NCBI RefSeq assembly: GCF_011008565.1
Contig: NZ_JAAIWK010000009.1
Location: 36,965-100,964, forward strand
Direction of reading: 5' to 3'
DNA: 64,000 nt
Source: Heyndrickxia ginsengihumi
GTDB taxonomy: Bacteria > Bacillota > Bacilli > Bacillales > Bacillaceae_C
How positions within the stretch are numbered: the first letter of the stretch is position 1; every line of letters begins with the position of its first letter. Positions 46,335 through 57,117 of the stretch are shown here, piece by piece. Made by a program: the position numbers and the translations under genes. The notes under the pieces are model-generated. The model was not told where the DNA came from. It did no database searches and saw only the letters and a list, made by a program, of their open reading frames with translations.

Positions 46335-47740
46335 TTTTTAATTAGTCCACTTTTATATAATGGCAGCTTAATGGTTATTTCAGTTCCTTCTCCAACCTTA
46401 CTAGAAGCGTGGATCGTTCCTCCATATCCTTCCACTAATTGCTTCGCAATTGCCAATCCTAATCCATTTCCACCTTTTTCTCTGCTACGTGCTTTATCAA
46501 CTCGATAAAAGCGATGAAAAATGTGTGGTAAATCAACTTCTGGAATGCCAATTCCATAATCTTTAATGATAAGTGCTGCATCATTGGCATCTTTTTCTAA
46601 ACGAATATCAACTTTTGTAATTTGATCAGAATACTTAATTGCATTATCCACAATAATGATTAAAATTTGTTCAAGATGGTTTTCGCTAATTTGTACAAGA
46701 TAGTCTTCTTTTTTTTCATATTTAAAATGAAAATCAAAGTGTTCGTGTATCATTTTGAAGTTTCTAATGATTCTTTCAACAACATGGATTAAATCTGTTC
46801 CAGTATCATTTTTCATGATTTTCATTTCTTCGGCCCTGGACAAATCAAGCAACTCCTCAACTAGTTTTTTCATTCTGCTTAATTCTTGAAGTGAAGCTTG
46901 CAATGATTCTTCCAGAACAACAGGGTCATTTTTCCCCCAACGATTAAGTAAATTTAAATGTCCTTCCATAACTTGGACTGGAGTTCTTAACTCGTGGGAA
47001 GCATCCTCTACGAAACGTTTTTGCTGATTAAATGATCGCTCGATTTGATCCATCATTTCGTTGAAAATATTTGTTAATTCGCCCATTTCATCCTTTGATT
47101 GACTGGGCTCCATTCTTTCTTGAAAACCTTTTTTACGAATACTTTGCATTGTCGAAGCAAGCTTCTGTAATGGTTTTAAAAAGTTTTTTGCCATGATGAA
47201 CCCTAAAAGAGCACTTAATAGTAGCCCTATGCCACCAGCAACTAGCATCACAAATAAAACATTTCGCATTAATCTTTCATAGCGGTACAACGGATAAATT
47301 ACTTCAATATATCCATTAAACGATTGTGAGTGGAAACTCGTACGTCCAATTAGTATTTTTTCGTTTTTTGTTTCCATAAGACTTACTACTTTACTATGGA
47401 CAGGAACAAATGGAACTTTCGCATTGGAGGAATGTTCACTTCGAACGACAAGTACTGATTTTCCCGACTTATCTAATATTCGAATGGATTGATCTTTTTC
47501 TAATACTTGCTGAAAAAGTAAACGATTTGACAATAAATCATCCATATTCTGTACCCTTGAGTCCAAATCGTCTAATACTTGAGCAACACTGCTTGCTTCT
47601 TCATGAAGCAACCATCTGCTAATTAATGTATATTGTAGAAAACCAAAGATTAAAAAAGTAAGAAAAATCGCGATACTGGCACCGACAGACCATTTAACTT
47701 TTAATGAACCTTTTTGTAACCATGGTTTGATCCGTTTCAT
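46331..47740 (-). CDS. Sensor histidine kinase (ArlS/YkoH-like)
   Basis: 469-residue membrane kinase. Two membrane segments (about 18-38 and 162-185) enclose an extracytoplasmic sensor region. A HAMP domain (about 185-238), the dimerisation/phosphoacceptor helix with [18 protein letters not shown] (His near 254), and the ATPase domain with N box DNAIKYS, G1 KDYGIGI and G2 [13 protein letters not shown] follow. Start ATG overlaps the regulator stop (ATGA), so the pair is translationally coupled. Resembles ArlS of staphylococci and YkoH of B. subtilis. The signal is unknown. Confidence 0.9.
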   Translation of the reverse strand: MKRIKPWLQKGSLKVKWSVGASIAIFLTFLIFGFLQYTLISRWLLHEEASSVAQVLDDLDSRVQNMDDLLSNRLLFQQVLEKDQSIRILDKSGKSVLVVRSEHSSNAKVPFVPVHSKVVSLMETKNEKILIGRTSFHSQSFNGYIEVIYPLYRYERLMRNVLFVMLVAGGIGLLLSALLGFIMAKNFLKPLQKLASTMQSIRKKGFQERMEPSQSKDEMGELTNIFNEMMDQIERSFNQQKRFVEDASHELRTPVQVMEGHLNLLNRWGKNDPVVLEESLQASLQELSRMKKLVEELLDLSRAEEMKIMKNDTGTDLIHVVERIIRNFKMIHEHFDFHFKYEKKEDYLVQISENHLEQILIIIVDNAIKYSDQITKVDIRLEKDANDAALIIKDYGIGIPEVDLPHIFHRFYRVDKARSREKGGNGLGLAIAKQLVEGYGGTIHASSKVGEGTEITIKLPLYKSGLIKN

Positions 47741-48420
47741 TCACGCATCACATATCCTGTTCCTCTCACCGTTTGAATATAGCTATCTTCATTTTCTGTG
47801 TCCACTTTATTGCGTAAATATCGTATGTATACATCGACGACATTCGTCTCTACTTCGGATTCATATCCCCAAACTTTATTAAGTAATGCATCCCGCGTCA
47901 TCACGATATTTTTATTTTCAAGTAATGTCAGTAATAAATCGTATTCGCGTTTCGTTAGCTCAATCACTTGATCTCCTTTTTTAACCATTCTACTTTCTTT
48001 TTCAACAACTAAATCCCGAAAGGTATAAGTGGTTAACGGAGTAGCTTTTGAACCTTGTAGCTCCATTCTTCTAAAAATTGCTCTTAATCTAGCTAATAAT
48101 TCTTCGATAGCAAACGGTTTTACGATATAATCATCTGCTCCGTGATCTAAGCCTGAAACTCTATCCATTATACTATCACGAGCAGTGATCATAATAATTG
48201 GAGTATCTTTCTCCTGCCTAATTCGTCGGCATACTTCTAATCCGTTTAATTTAGGTAACATTAGATCTAATAAAATAACATCCCAGTTTTCATCTAAAGC
48301 GTATTGGAGGCCGTCTCTTCCGTCATATGCTACTTTAATTTCATATCCTTCATGATGCAATTCAAGCTCAATAAAACGGGCTAAATTTTTCTCATCTTCA
48401 ACTAAGAGAATTCTCTTCAT
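47737..48420 (-). CDS. OmpR-family response regulator (ArlR/YkoG-like)
   Basis: 227-residue regulator. The receiver domain (1-120) has acidic residues in [12 protein letters not shown], phosphoacceptor Asp in [12 protein letters not shown] (about residue 52), Thr in IIMITARDS and Lys in [15 protein letters not shown]. The C-terminal winged helix (about 130-225) has [17 protein letters not shown] and [14 protein letters not shown]-terminal sequence is very like ArlR. ATG after AAAGGGGATTG. Operon with the kinase; the 48421-48932 upstream region holds the promoter. Confidence 0.92.
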   Translation of the reverse strand: MKRILLVEDEKNLARFIELELHHEGYEIKVAYDGRDGLQYALDENWDVILLDLMLPKLNGLEVCRRIRQEKDTPIIMITARDSIMDRVSGLDHGADDYIVKPFAIEELLARLRAIFRRMELQGSKATPLTTYTFRDLVVEKESRMVKKGDQVIELTKREYDLLLTLLENKNIVMTRDALLNKVWGYESEVETNVVDVYIRYLRNKVDTENEDSYIQTVRGTGYVMRE

Positions 48421-48932
48421 TTCAATCCCCTTTTCAACTTAATGAAAATATCATTTCTTTTTATCTTTCCTTATAAATATTATACACATACTTAGCTGAT
48501 GAAAAGAAATTGATATTGAATATAATGTAACATTGACAGTGAGAGAACAAATAAACTTCTTTCATTTTTATCTTAATAAAACCTTTTATACAAATTTCAA
48601 CTTCTTCTTTTAAGACTAAATAAATGCTTTAACTTTTTGTAAATTTATTAATAAGAATGACAATAATCAATGCTATGCTTCCAAAACAAATCTTAATGAA
48701 TAATTCCTATAGAAGTATGAAAGAATTGTTAAATTTTCATGAGAAAATGAATGAATTTGTAGAAAGTTATCGTTTATTCCATTCAAACATATCGTTTTCT
48801 GTCTATTAAACGCTCTTTTCAGCTTACTTATAGGACTACAGCTCAAGCAAGGTTATTTTACAAAGCCATCATAAAAAAAATGAAATTGTAAATATTAATA
48901 ATGAGATGTACGTAAAAGAAAGGAAAAACATT
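48421..48932. other. Divergent promoter region
   Basis: 512 AT-rich bases between the response regulator and MFS genes. No open frame with a ribosome site, no riboswitch or strong hairpin recognised. It must carry promoters for both sides. Confidence 0.4.
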
Positions 48933-50195
48933 ATGGAAAAAACAATGTCATCGACTTCACTGTCTGATAAAAATAACGAAATCCACGAAAAAAGATGGGC
49001 GATTGTGGCACTTTCATCAATCCCGCTCATTATGACACTTGGAAATTCAATGTTAATTCCAGTATTGCCTCTAATGGAAAAAGAAATAGGAATTACAAAA
49101 GTACAATCGAGTTATATCATAACCTTCTATTCAATTGTAGCGATCATTTTAATTCCGATCGCTGGGTTTCTTTCTGATCGATATGGAAGAAAGATCGTCA
49201 TTATTCCTTCTCTCATTATTACAGGTATAGGAGGACTAATCGCGGCATATGCAGCTTGGAAGATCAGTAACCCTTTTCTATTTATCCTTATTGGAAGGAC
49301 ATTACAAGGTGTTGGAACAGCCGGTGCTGCGCCAATTGTGTTACCTTTAGTCGGGGATATGTTCCATCGCGATCGAGACGTTAGCGCAACACTCGGCATT
49401 ATAGAAACTTCAAATACATTCGGCAAAGTATTGAGTCCTATTTTAGGATCATTTTTAGCAAGTATTATTTGGTTTTTACCTTTTACAGCTATTCCAGTAT
49501 TCTGCCTAATTTCTGTCCTTTCTGTCTTGTTTTTAGTAAAAAAACCTAAGCATGATCAAGCTGGTCCTAGTTTTAAAGATTTTCTGAGCAACACGAAAAA
49601 AGCTTTTCATACACATTCTCGCTGGTTGCTTGCTGTTTTTGCTATAGGGGCAATTGTTATGTTTGTTCTTTTTGCGGTACTATTTTATTTATCAAGTAAT
49701 TTAGAAAGCCAATATCATTACCACGGCGTAAAAAAAGGATTCATATTAGCAATTCCTTTAGCAGCTCTCTGTCTAGCTTCATATGTTACAGGAAAATTGA
49801 TTAAAGAAAATATGGTGCTAATGAAATGGATCATATTTTCAAGTGTGATTGTTACGGGAGCTGCGATTTTAATCATTCGCTTTTCAGATCACTTTATTTA
49901 TTTGATTACTGTTTTTTTGATTTCTGGGATTGGTATTGGTGCGAGCCTTCCTCCATTGGATGCTTTAATTAACCAATCAATTGAAAAAAATGTTAGAGGT
50001 ACGATTAGTTCAATTTATAGTTCAATGCGATATATTGGAGTTGCCGCAGGTCCATTATTTATGGCCTATTTTATGAATAAAAATGTAATGATTAGTTTTA
50101 TGATCATGGCTGTACTTTGTTTAGTTGCAGCTGGTCTCACCTTTGTTGCTGTTAAGCCAGAAGAAAAAGAAAATATAGTACCCTCCCCTACCTAA
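48933..50195 (+). CDS. MFS efflux transporter (DHA1-type)
   Basis: 420-residue major facilitator protein with about 12 membrane segments. Motif A in GFLSDRYGRKIVIIPSL (loop 2-3), LQGVGTAGAAPIVLPLVGDM (helix 4-5, close to antiporter motif C style), ASLPPLDALINQSIEKNVRG in the second half. This pattern suits a drug or metabolite proton antiporter. ATG at 48933 with AAAGGA 9 bases before; upstream in-frame ATG less likely. Substrate unknown. Single gene with terminator, next to a divergent two-component system that might control it. Confidence 0.85.
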   Translation: MEKTMSSTSLSDKNNEIHEKRWAIVALSSIPLIMTLGNSMLIPVLPLMEKEIGITKVQSSYIITFYSIVAIILIPIAGFLSDRYGRKIVIIPSLIITGIGGLIAAYAAWKISNPFLFILIGRTLQGVGTAGAAPIVLPLVGDMFHRDRDVSATLGIIETSNTFGKVLSPILGSFLASIIWFLPFTAIPVFCLISVLSVLFLVKKPKHDQAGPSFKDFLSNTKKAFHTHSRWLLAVFAIGAIVMFVLFAVLFYLSSNLESQYHYHGVKKGFILAIPLAALCLASYVTGKLIKENMVLMKWIIFSSVIVTGAAILIIRFSDHFIYLITVFLISGIGIGASLPPLDALINQSIEKNVRGTISSIYSSMRYIGVAAGPLFMAYFMNKNVMISFMIMAVLCLVAAGLTFVAVKPEEKENIVPSPT

Positions 50196-50199
50196 ATTA

Positions 50200-50229
50200 A
50201 AGCCAATTCTTTAAAGAGTTGGCTTTATC
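50200..50229 (+). terminator. Terminator of the MFS gene
   Basis: Arms AAAGCCAA/TTGGCTTT around TTCTTTAAAGAG. A short T-poor tail follows. Confidence 0.75.
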
Positions 50230-50375
50230 CTTGATGATGAACCATTTAATTTTTGAGGTAATTTTATTGTCCCCATTGCTTTGCTTTTCTTCATATGTTC
50301 GCTATCATATTACATAGCTTATAAATAGCGACATACGATATTTTAGCTTTTATGTAAAAGAAAGAAGGTGGATAT

Positions 50376-52415
50376 GTGTCAACTTTTAAAAAGCCCAATC
50401 GACTTATTAACGAGAAGTCCCCTTATTTGTTACAACACGCACATAACCCTGTTGACTGGTTTCCGTGGGGCGAAGAAGCTTTTGAGAAAGCAAAACAAGA
50501 AAATAAACCTGTTTTTGTAAGTATTGGGTATTCTACTTGTCATTGGTGTCACATTATGGAAAAGGAATCATTTGAAGATACTCAAGTGGCACATCTATTA
50601 AATCAATATTTTATATCAATTAAAGTGGATCGTGAAGAACGACCTGATATCGATTCAATATATATGAATGTCTGTCAAATGTTGACCGGTCAGGGCGGCT
50701 GGCCTTTAAACGTTTTTTTAACACCCGAACAAAAGCCATTCTATGCAGGTACATATTTTCCGAAATTGAGTATGTATGGTCGTCCAGGTTTGATCGATAT
50801 TCTCAATCATCTTCATAAAAAATACGAAGAGGACCAACAACGCATTGTGGAAATCGCAGATAAAATTACTTCTTCTTTGAATGAACGTTCAAAACTTGCT
50901 CGTGGAGCAGGCATTCATGAAGATATTCTTCATCAGGCATTTCATAGTCTTCAACATTCTTATGATTCACAATACGGCGGTTTTGGCAATGCACCAAAGT
51001 TTCCGATGCCCCATCAATTCATGTTTTTATTACGCTATTTTCATTGGACGAACAATCAGTACGCATATGAAATAGCAGAAAATACATTAACTTCCATCAT
51101 TAACGGAGGAATTCATGACCATCTTGGCGGTGGATTTGCCCGCTACTCAACAGATCGAGAATGGCTTGTTCCACATTTTGAAAAAATGCTCCATGACCAA
51201 GCCTTAATGCTCTATGCATTAACAGAAATGTATGAAATTAGCCATGAACAAAAATGGAAAGCGGTCGGCGGAGAAATACTAGCATTCATTAAACGAGAAA
51301 TGACAAGCGAATACGGAGCATTTTATTCAGCATTAGACGCAGATAGTGAAGGAATTGAAGGGAAGTATTACATTTGGACAAAAGACGAAATTGATCATAT
51401 TTTAGAGGAAAAAGAAGCAAAGATTTTCTGCAAAGTCTATCATATTACAGATATAGGAAACTTTGAAGGAGAAAATATTTTACATAAGATTCATACAAAG
51501 CTAAACAACGTTGCAAACGACTTGAACATGTCTGTTGCAGAAGTAGAAATGATCATTCAAAATGCAAAAAATAAATTACTTCATGAACGAGAAAAAAGAG
51601 TACATCCTCATTTAGATGATAAAATCCTCACCTCTTGGAATGGGTTGATGATTGCTGCCTTAGCAAAGGCTTCTAAAGTATTTAATGACACTGCTTATTT
51701 ACAAGCTGCAAAGCAAGCAATGAAATTTATCGAGGAACAATTATGGAAAGATAAAAGGCTTTACGCACGCTTTCGCGATGGTGAAATAAAGTATCCTGCA
51801 TATATTGATGACTATGCCTTCTTAATGTGGGCCTATATTGAGCTTTATGAGGCTGATCACCAAACAACGTATATTGAAAAAGCGATAGAGATTAGCAATA
51901 TTCTTCTCTCTACTTTTTGGGATGACGAAAACGGGGGATTTTATTTCACAAATCAAGAAAACGAAACACTTATTTTACGAGAAAAGCAAGGCTTTGACGA
52001 TGCTTTGCCATCAGGTAATAGTGTAGCTGCCTTAATGTTGTGGAAGCTTGCAAAAATATGTGGAAATGCTGAATTATTCCAGAAGGTTGATGAGATTATA
52101 ACAAGCTTTCAAGACGATATAGAACAATATCCAAGCAGTTTCTTGTTCATGCTCCAAGGATTAATGGGAAGAGTCATCGGAGGAAAAGAAGTGGTCGTTT
52201 CAGGGTATAGTGAAGCGCAAAGGCAACAGCTAGAAGCAAGATTTTACAGCTGCTTCCGCCCTTTTGATGTTTTTATAGATGCAAGTCCAAATAATCAGGT
52301 TCACTTTTGGAGCGATAAAATAGACAACAATCATCCTTTCGTTTTATACTTATGTGAACATTTTTCTTGTCAAATGCCCGTCTACAACTTGGACCACTCA
52401 TTACAGCTACTATAA
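50376..52415 (+). CDS. yyaL: Thioredoxin-fold and glycosidase-like protein YyaL
   Basis: 679-residue protein of the YyaL/spermatogenesis-associated 20 family. N-terminal thioredoxin-like domain (about 1-160) with [20 protein letters not shown] and the redox-type motif STCHWCHIM; then an (alpha/alpha)6 barrel like N-acylglucosamine epimerases ([46 protein letters not shown]). Cellular function not established. GTG start after AAGGTGG. Convergent with ltaS across the inserted IS element. Confidence 0.92.
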   Translation: MSTFKKPNRLINEKSPYLLQHAHNPVDWFPWGEEAFEKAKQENKPVFVSIGYSTCHWCHIMEKESFEDTQVAHLLNQYFISIKVDREERPDIDSIYMNVCQMLTGQGGWPLNVFLTPEQKPFYAGTYFPKLSMYGRPGLIDILNHLHKKYEEDQQRIVEIADKITSSLNERSKLARGAGIHEDILHQAFHSLQHSYDSQYGGFGNAPKFPMPHQFMFLLRYFHWTNNQYAYEIAENTLTSIINGGIHDHLGGGFARYSTDREWLVPHFEKMLHDQALMLYALTEMYEISHEQKWKAVGGEILAFIKREMTSEYGAFYSALDADSEGIEGKYYIWTKDEIDHILEEKEAKIFCKVYHITDIGNFEGENILHKIHTKLNNVANDLNMSVAEVEMIIQNAKNKLLHEREKRVHPHLDDKILTSWNGLMIAALAKASKVFNDTAYLQAAKQAMKFIEEQLWKDKRLYARFRDGEIKYPAYIDDYAFLMWAYIELYEADHQTTYIEKAIEISNILLSTFWDDENGGFYFTNQENETLILREKQGFDDALPSGNSVAALMLWKLAKICGNAELFQKVDEIITSFQDDIEQYPSSFLFMLQGLMGRVIGGKEVVVSGYSEAQRQQLEARFYSCFRPFDVFIDASPNNQVHFWSDKIDNNHPFVLYLCEHFSCQMPVYNLDHSLQLL

Positions 52416-52492
52416 AAAGAAGTTGAGACAAAAAAAGAACCCCTCAAGTAATCTGAACTGTAACCCAATTTACGGACAGTTTAAAAAAAGTG

Positions 52493-53410
52493 CTAAGCAG
52501 ATATTAGATGACTCCGGTATTGTACCGGGGTCATTTTATTCAATCCCCATTGATAGCGATAATTGTTATACTCCTCGATTACTCGATCTATTTCACTTTT
52601 AACATCTTTTACATTATCAAGTGATTTATAATCTGCCAAATCCTTAAAGTGACCAAAGAAGCTTTCCATCGGTGCATTGTCCCAACAATTTCCCTTTCGG
52701 GACATGGATTGTGTTAGGCCAAGCTTTTTTACTTTACATTGGAACAAGGGGTGAGTGTAGTGGAAACCATGATCAGAATGTAATATGGCTTCAGGATGAA
52801 AATGATTGCCAATAGCTTGTTTTAGTTTTTTTAAAGTCTCATAAACGACATCCATTGTTAAGGATGTGGACAGGTGATAAGCAACAATTTCTCTTGTAGA
52901 TCCGTCCTTTACACAAGATAGATATGCTTTTTTGCCTTTTCCATAATAGAGATATGTAATGTCTGTAAGCAGGACTTTCCCTAATTCCTCTTGAACGAAC
53001 TCCCGATTAAAAAGATTAGGACAAGTTAAATGCTCCTGAGTTGCCTTGGCCATCTTTCGATAAGGATTTGCTTTTCTAACCTTTGTTTCAAGATTATACT
53101 TTGCCACCAGACGCCTCATTTTCTTATGATTCATGACAACTGAATAATCATTCTCCATGTTCATTTTAATTTGGAGAGCCCCTATTTATTCTTTTTTGTT
53201 TATAAAGACTTTTCAGATTAACTTTACGTCCATTTCATCCTGTTCGTCATGTTGTGCCCTTATTGGTGCAGCATTCAACCAATCATAGTAGCCACTTCCG
53301 CTGACACCAGCCCGTTCACATAGGTAGGATACAAACTTCTTTAACTGATGTGTTCTAATAGTTTTCTCGATTAAAGTATACTTCTCGTCTGTAGTTAGGA
53401 TTGTTTTTTC
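52493..53410 (-). pseudogene. IS3 transposase OrfB (DDE integrase), broken
   Basis: The catalytic part is open from 53164 to 52493 and contains the DDE triad in TDITYLYYGKGKKAYLSC, HSDHGFHYTHP and NCWDNAPMESFFG. The N-terminal part is readable upstream in another frame (LTTDEKYTLIEKTIRTHQL, ERAGVSGSGYYDWLN) but ends at a stop near 53215. At least one frameshift and a stop separate the two. Confidence 0.85.
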
Positions 53411-53830
53411 TTCACCGCCTGCCTTTCTAGCACCTCTAGCTTTTTTAAGAAATCATTCTCTGCCTCAAGAAACTTAATCCTTGCCTCTACCTTCCTAAGT
53501 TTATCTTCTACAGAAAGCTCTTTTGAAGGGATGGTCGTCCTGTACTCCCTTTGCCACGACGTTCCGCAAGGAAAAACCTTCCTCTCCAAATTTCCGAAAA
53601 GTATCTCGCCGGCGTTTTAGGCAACGCTTAGGCTGCCCCTTCCCAATCATCTCTAAATCGAAACCATGTTCAATAAAGATTTGTGATGGAGTTTTACCAC
53701 TTTTATACTCTGTTACTGCTTTCATCTTAAATTCCAAACTGTAAGAGATTGACCGGTAGGAAACACTCGAAATATTAGGATTCTTCTCAAGTTCTTTGAT
53801 TTGGAATTCATTATATATATTCTTACTCAT
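53395..53830 (-). pseudogene. IS3 transposase OrfA (HTH and leucine zipper), broken
   Basis: Starts at ATG 53830 behind GGCGGAGGA and runs SKNIYNEFQIKELEKNPNIS ... YKSGKTPSQIFIEHGFDLE, the HTH half. The frame breaks near 53570-53590. The leucine-zipper half (VEARIKFLEAENDFLKKLEV) continues in a second frame to KKKQS and a stop at 53395. Two small frameshifts are needed to restore one product. Confidence 0.85.
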
Positions 53831-53947
53831 AATAATCCTCCGCCCATATTCATTAAATCTATTGAAACACAAAAAACCCCGGACACGGGGCACTTTTTTA
53901 TCAGTGTCCGGTATCCGGGGTATAGTTCACCTTGAGGAGTTCTTTTT

Positions 53948-55942
53948 TTATTTTTTACTGTCAGTACTCGTAGTTTTTGATTCATTCTTCGTTCTTGGTA
54001 AATCTGACATATTTGTTTGGTCTTTAGTATAGTCGAAATCGTTGCGGTTAATTGGCTTAAATCCTTTTGGTGTATAGAAACGCAACAAGTCATCATATAC
54101 AACTTTATCAGAAAGACTTAATTCTTGTTTTACAAATGAATTATCCTTCTTACCTAATTTCGTATCTACTCTTTGACCAGTTTTATTATCATATAAAACA
54201 CCAGAAACAGAAGTATATTTATTCGTTACAAAATCACCATTTCTAAATGGTACGATTTGACGATGTTGTTTAGACAATAAATCTGAACCAAATTGGATAT
54301 AATTTTTTGTATCTACTCCTAGTAAGTGCATAACTGTTGGCTCTACGTCAACTTCTCCACCGTAAGTGTGGTTTACTCCACCTTTCACACCTGGGATGTG
54401 AATAAATAAAGGCACTTTTTGTAATTGAGAATTAAGATAAGGAGTAATCTCTTTAACACCTAATACTTTAGCCATCGCTTTATTATGGTTTTCAGAAATA
54501 CCATAGTGATCACCATATAAAACAATAACTGTATGGTCATATAATCCTGATTGTTTTAAATACGTAAAGAACTGTTCAAGTGCTTCGTCCATATAATGCG
54601 CCGTTTGGAAATAGTTATTAACTGTAGTATCACCAAAGTCGCCTTTAGGAAAATCAATATCTTTATCATCAAGTACAAAAGGAAAATGGTTTGATAATGA
54701 AATATATTTTGCATAAAAAGGCTGTGGCAACTTAGTTAAATATTTCATTGACTCTTTATACCATGGCTTATCTTTCATACCATAGTTAATTGTATTTTCA
54801 TCACTCATATCGAAATATTTCGCATCAAAGAATCGGTCATAACCAAATGATTTATACATTTCATCACGATTCCAGAATGTTTTATAGTTACCATGCATTA
54901 CAGCTGTCGTATAACCTTTTTCACCTAAAATTGAAGGCGCAGCTTGATACGTATTTTGGGCTTTTGTAGTGAAAACAGATCCTGTAGGCAATGGGAACAA
55001 TGAGTTTTCCATCATAAATTCAGCATCAGATGTTTTACCTTGCCCTGTTTGATGGTAGAAATTATCAAAATAAATCGTGTTTTTATCGTTCACTAAAGAA
55101 TTCAAGAACGGTGTTACTTCTTTACCGTCTAATTTGTAATTAATCATAAAGTTTTGGAATGATTCTAATGATACATAAATCACGTTCATTCCTTTAGCTT
55201 TACCAAAATACTGCGGATTTGGCTCAGTATAATTAGACTTAACAAAGTTCTCAACATCACTTATATCACTGCTGTCAGCCATAGCACGCTGAGCAGAAGA
55301 TTTTGTTGTTTGAACAGCATCATAAATCGTGTAATTATACATCCCTAAATATTTCACAATATAGTTACGGTCAAATGTACGTGTTAATAGCTGCGGACGA
55401 TCAGCTTCTGCTAATCCTAAATTGAACACAAAAAAAGCAATTGCAGCAATAAAAAGTCCAGCTAAAGAACGACGGTTCACTTTTTCATAATTTACTTTAA
55501 TTACTTTGAACACTAATAAAGCGATCAAGATGATTGAATCTAAAAAGTACAATACGTCGTAAGGCTTCATTAACGCTGCAGTACTTCCACCTAAATCACC
55601 AAAGTTCTTCGTTTGTGTTAGCACTGGCAATGTAATAAAATCATTAAAGAAACGGTGATAACATACATTTGCATAAAGCAGAATCGATAAAATTAGATTG
55701 ATCACAACAAATGCAATCGATCGAGCCCGTCCTTTAAAAAACAAAGCAATAGCAAAGAAAAATATAGCAGAACTTACTGGGTTAATAATTAATAAAAACC
55801 TCTGCATCCCATTTTGTATGTCCAAGTTAAATTCTGCTAAATAAACTGCATATGTTTTAATCCAAAATAATAATACAACCAAAAAATACAGCGAATACTT
55901 TTTATTTAGCAAACTTTTAATCTTGCTTAACGAAACCTTCAT
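53948..55942 (-). CDS. ltaS: Lipoteichoic acid synthase LtaS-type
   Basis: 664-residue polyglycerolphosphate polymerase. Five N-terminal membrane segments (about 15-190) then an extracellular sulfatase-fold domain (about 220-610). Mn-binding Glu in VIYVSLESFQNFM, nucleophile Thr in QTGQGKTSDAEFM (near 300), further ligands in VIVLYGDHYGISENHNK. An AEA-type site after helix five could be cleaved by signal peptidase, releasing the enzyme domain, as in LtaS. ATG after AGGAGGTAA. Bacilli often have several paralogues (YfnI, YqgS, YvgJ); length and N-terminus fit LtaS/YflE. Its terminator is disrupted by the IS element. Confidence 0.9.
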   Translation of the reverse strand: MKVSLSKIKSLLNKKYSLYFLVVLLFWIKTYAVYLAEFNLDIQNGMQRFLLIINPVSSAIFFFAIALFFKGRARSIAFVVINLILSILLYANVCYHRFFNDFITLPVLTQTKNFGDLGGSTAALMKPYDVLYFLDSIILIALLVFKVIKVNYEKVNRRSLAGLFIAAIAFFVFNLGLAEADRPQLLTRTFDRNYIVKYLGMYNYTIYDAVQTTKSSAQRAMADSSDISDVENFVKSNYTEPNPQYFGKAKGMNVIYVSLESFQNFMINYKLDGKEVTPFLNSLVNDKNTIYFDNFYHQTGQGKTSDAEFMMENSLFPLPTGSVFTTKAQNTYQAAPSILGEKGYTTAVMHGNYKTFWNRDEMYKSFGYDRFFDAKYFDMSDENTINYGMKDKPWYKESMKYLTKLPQPFYAKYISLSNHFPFVLDDKDIDFPKGDFGDTTVNNYFQTAHYMDEALEQFFTYLKQSGLYDHTVIVLYGDHYGISENHNKAMAKVLGVKEITPYLNSQLQKVPLFIHIPGVKGGVNHTYGGEVDVEPTVMHLLGVDTKNYIQFGSDLLSKQHRQIVPFRNGDFVTNKYTSVSGVLYDNKTGQRVDTKLGKKDNSFVKQELSLSDKVVYDDLLRFYTPKGFKPINRNDFDYTKDQTNMSDLPRTKNESKTTSTDSKK

Positions 55943-56210
55943 TAAATAATTACCTCCTAAACGCCAAAATTGACTGTAGGTAGCATAAAAGCATTAAGAT
56001 TGTCATTCATATCATCATATTTTAATACAAAATTAAAAAAAAGCAAGTAATATTTCCAAACAACTATTGGTGTTTTCTTATAAAATGTACCATTTTCACT
56101 CCATTCAATGCATAAGATAAGGCACAGGCTATATTAATTTGTCGTGTAATATAATTGTAAATCAATGATAACAAATACGATAAACGTTTTACAAAATATT
56201 TACGTACAGA

Positions 56211-56894
56211 TTAAATATCTTGTCCACTTTTAACAAATTTCTTATGCAACGGGAAGCGTTTTTCAATAAACATAAACAAACGCGATGTTATTAACACCCA
56301 CATAAGACCTGCTATATAACCCCCAATGACATCACTGGGATAATGCACACCTAAGTATATTCGGCTTACTCCAATTGAAAGAATAATGAAACCTGCTGCA
56401 ATCATAACTACATGATTAATCCATTGATGCTTACATAATTTAAAAAGAGTAAACACTAACGTGCCATATAATATCATTGATCCCATCGAATGTCCACTTG
56501 GAAAACTATAACCAGTTTCCTGCACGACACGCATAATATCTGGGCGTTCCCGTTTGAAAATAGATTTTAAAACAGCATTAAAAGCCCCTGCTCCCAACAC
56601 GACAGAGCATCCTACATAAATACTTAGCACTCTGTGCCGAATCAACCAAAGTATCAAAATAGTAATAACCGTTATGATTGCGATTCCATTTACAGAACCA
56701 AGAAACGTAATCATCAGCATTAATACTGTCATTCTACTCGATACATAACTTTGAATAAAGTTAATAATGGTATGATCAAAATGTTTGATTTCACGTCTAT
56801 TGAAATCATCTGCAATCTCAAAAAAAGCCCATGTACATAATATGAGAATTACAAAAAAAATACCTACTTTCATTGTTGCTATACTTCTGTTCAT
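56211..56894 (-). CDS. PAP2-family membrane phosphatase
   Basis: 227-residue integral membrane phosphatase with about five to six segments and the three-part active site: KSIFKRERPD, SFPSGHSMGS (acid-base His), SRIYLGVHYPSDVIGG (nucleophile His). Acts on lipid phosphates such as phosphatidylglycerophosphate, undecaprenyl pyrophosphate or diacylglycerol pyrophosphate; substrate not decided by sequence. Start at 56894 (MNRSIATMK), eight bases after GGAGG; the longer frame upstream lacks a site. Next to ltaS, an envelope context, but separated by 268 bases. Confidence 0.88.
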   Translation of the reverse strand: MNRSIATMKVGIFFVILILCTWAFFEIADDFNRREIKHFDHTIINFIQSYVSSRMTVLMLMITFLGSVNGIAIITVITILILWLIRHRVLSIYVGCSVVLGAGAFNAVLKSIFKRERPDIMRVVQETGYSFPSGHSMGSMILYGTLVFTLFKLCKHQWINHVVMIAAGFIILSIGVSRIYLGVHYPSDVIGGYIAGLMWVLITSRLFMFIEKRFPLHKKFVKSGQDI

Positions 56895-57075
56895 TTTATC
56901 CTCCAATATGGATAAACTTATCATATCAAGCGGTTAACAGCAAAATAAATTTCTCGACATATTCTGCGTTTTTCACATGCAATATGATAAATAATGCCTA
57001 TTCAAGACCTATCACTTACAGTTATAAAAATAGTATATGTTTTTTTTTAGAAAAGTATGTCCATTTAAATAAACA

Positions 57076-57103
57076 TAAAAACCAGCGAGGTTATCGCTGG
57101 TAT
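57076..57103 (-). terminator. Terminator of dapF
   Basis: Arms ACCAGCG/CGCTGGT around AGGTTAT. TTTTTATGTTT follows on the minus strand. Confidence 0.85.
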
Positions 57104-57117
57104 CAATTAACTACAAA

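Larger units (their letters stand above)
52454..53929 (-). mobile_element. Degenerate IS3-family insertion sequence (IS150 group-like)
   Basis: 1476 bases bounded by imperfect inverted ends: TGAACTGTAACCCAATTTAC (left) and, on the other strand, TGAACTATACCCCGGATACC (right), with GGACA following in both. It carries orfA then orfB on the minus strand, and an A6 run (complement of 53404-53409) at the orfA/orfB junction, the usual place of programmed -1 frameshifting. Both frames contain extra frameshifts or stops, so this copy cannot move by itself. No direct target duplication is visible. A 53862-53906 GTGCCCCGTGTCCGGGG-type hairpin lies near the right end. Confidence 0.85.
52429..53950. terminator. 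Bidirectional terminator split by the IS3 element
   Basis: The left arm AAAAAAAGAACCCCTCAAG (52430-52448) and right arm CTTGAGGAGTTCTTTTTTT (53931-53949) are complementary at 18 of 19 positions. They lie just outside the two ends of the IS. Without the IS they would form one compact hairpin with T tracts between convergent yyaL and ltaS. The right T tract runs into the ltaS stop codon. Confidence 0.75.

Noticed and set aside
48933..50195. Dedicated target operon of the adjacent two-component system
   Set aside because: They are divergent and 0.5 kb apart, with no shared direct repeats recognised; left as a possibility only.
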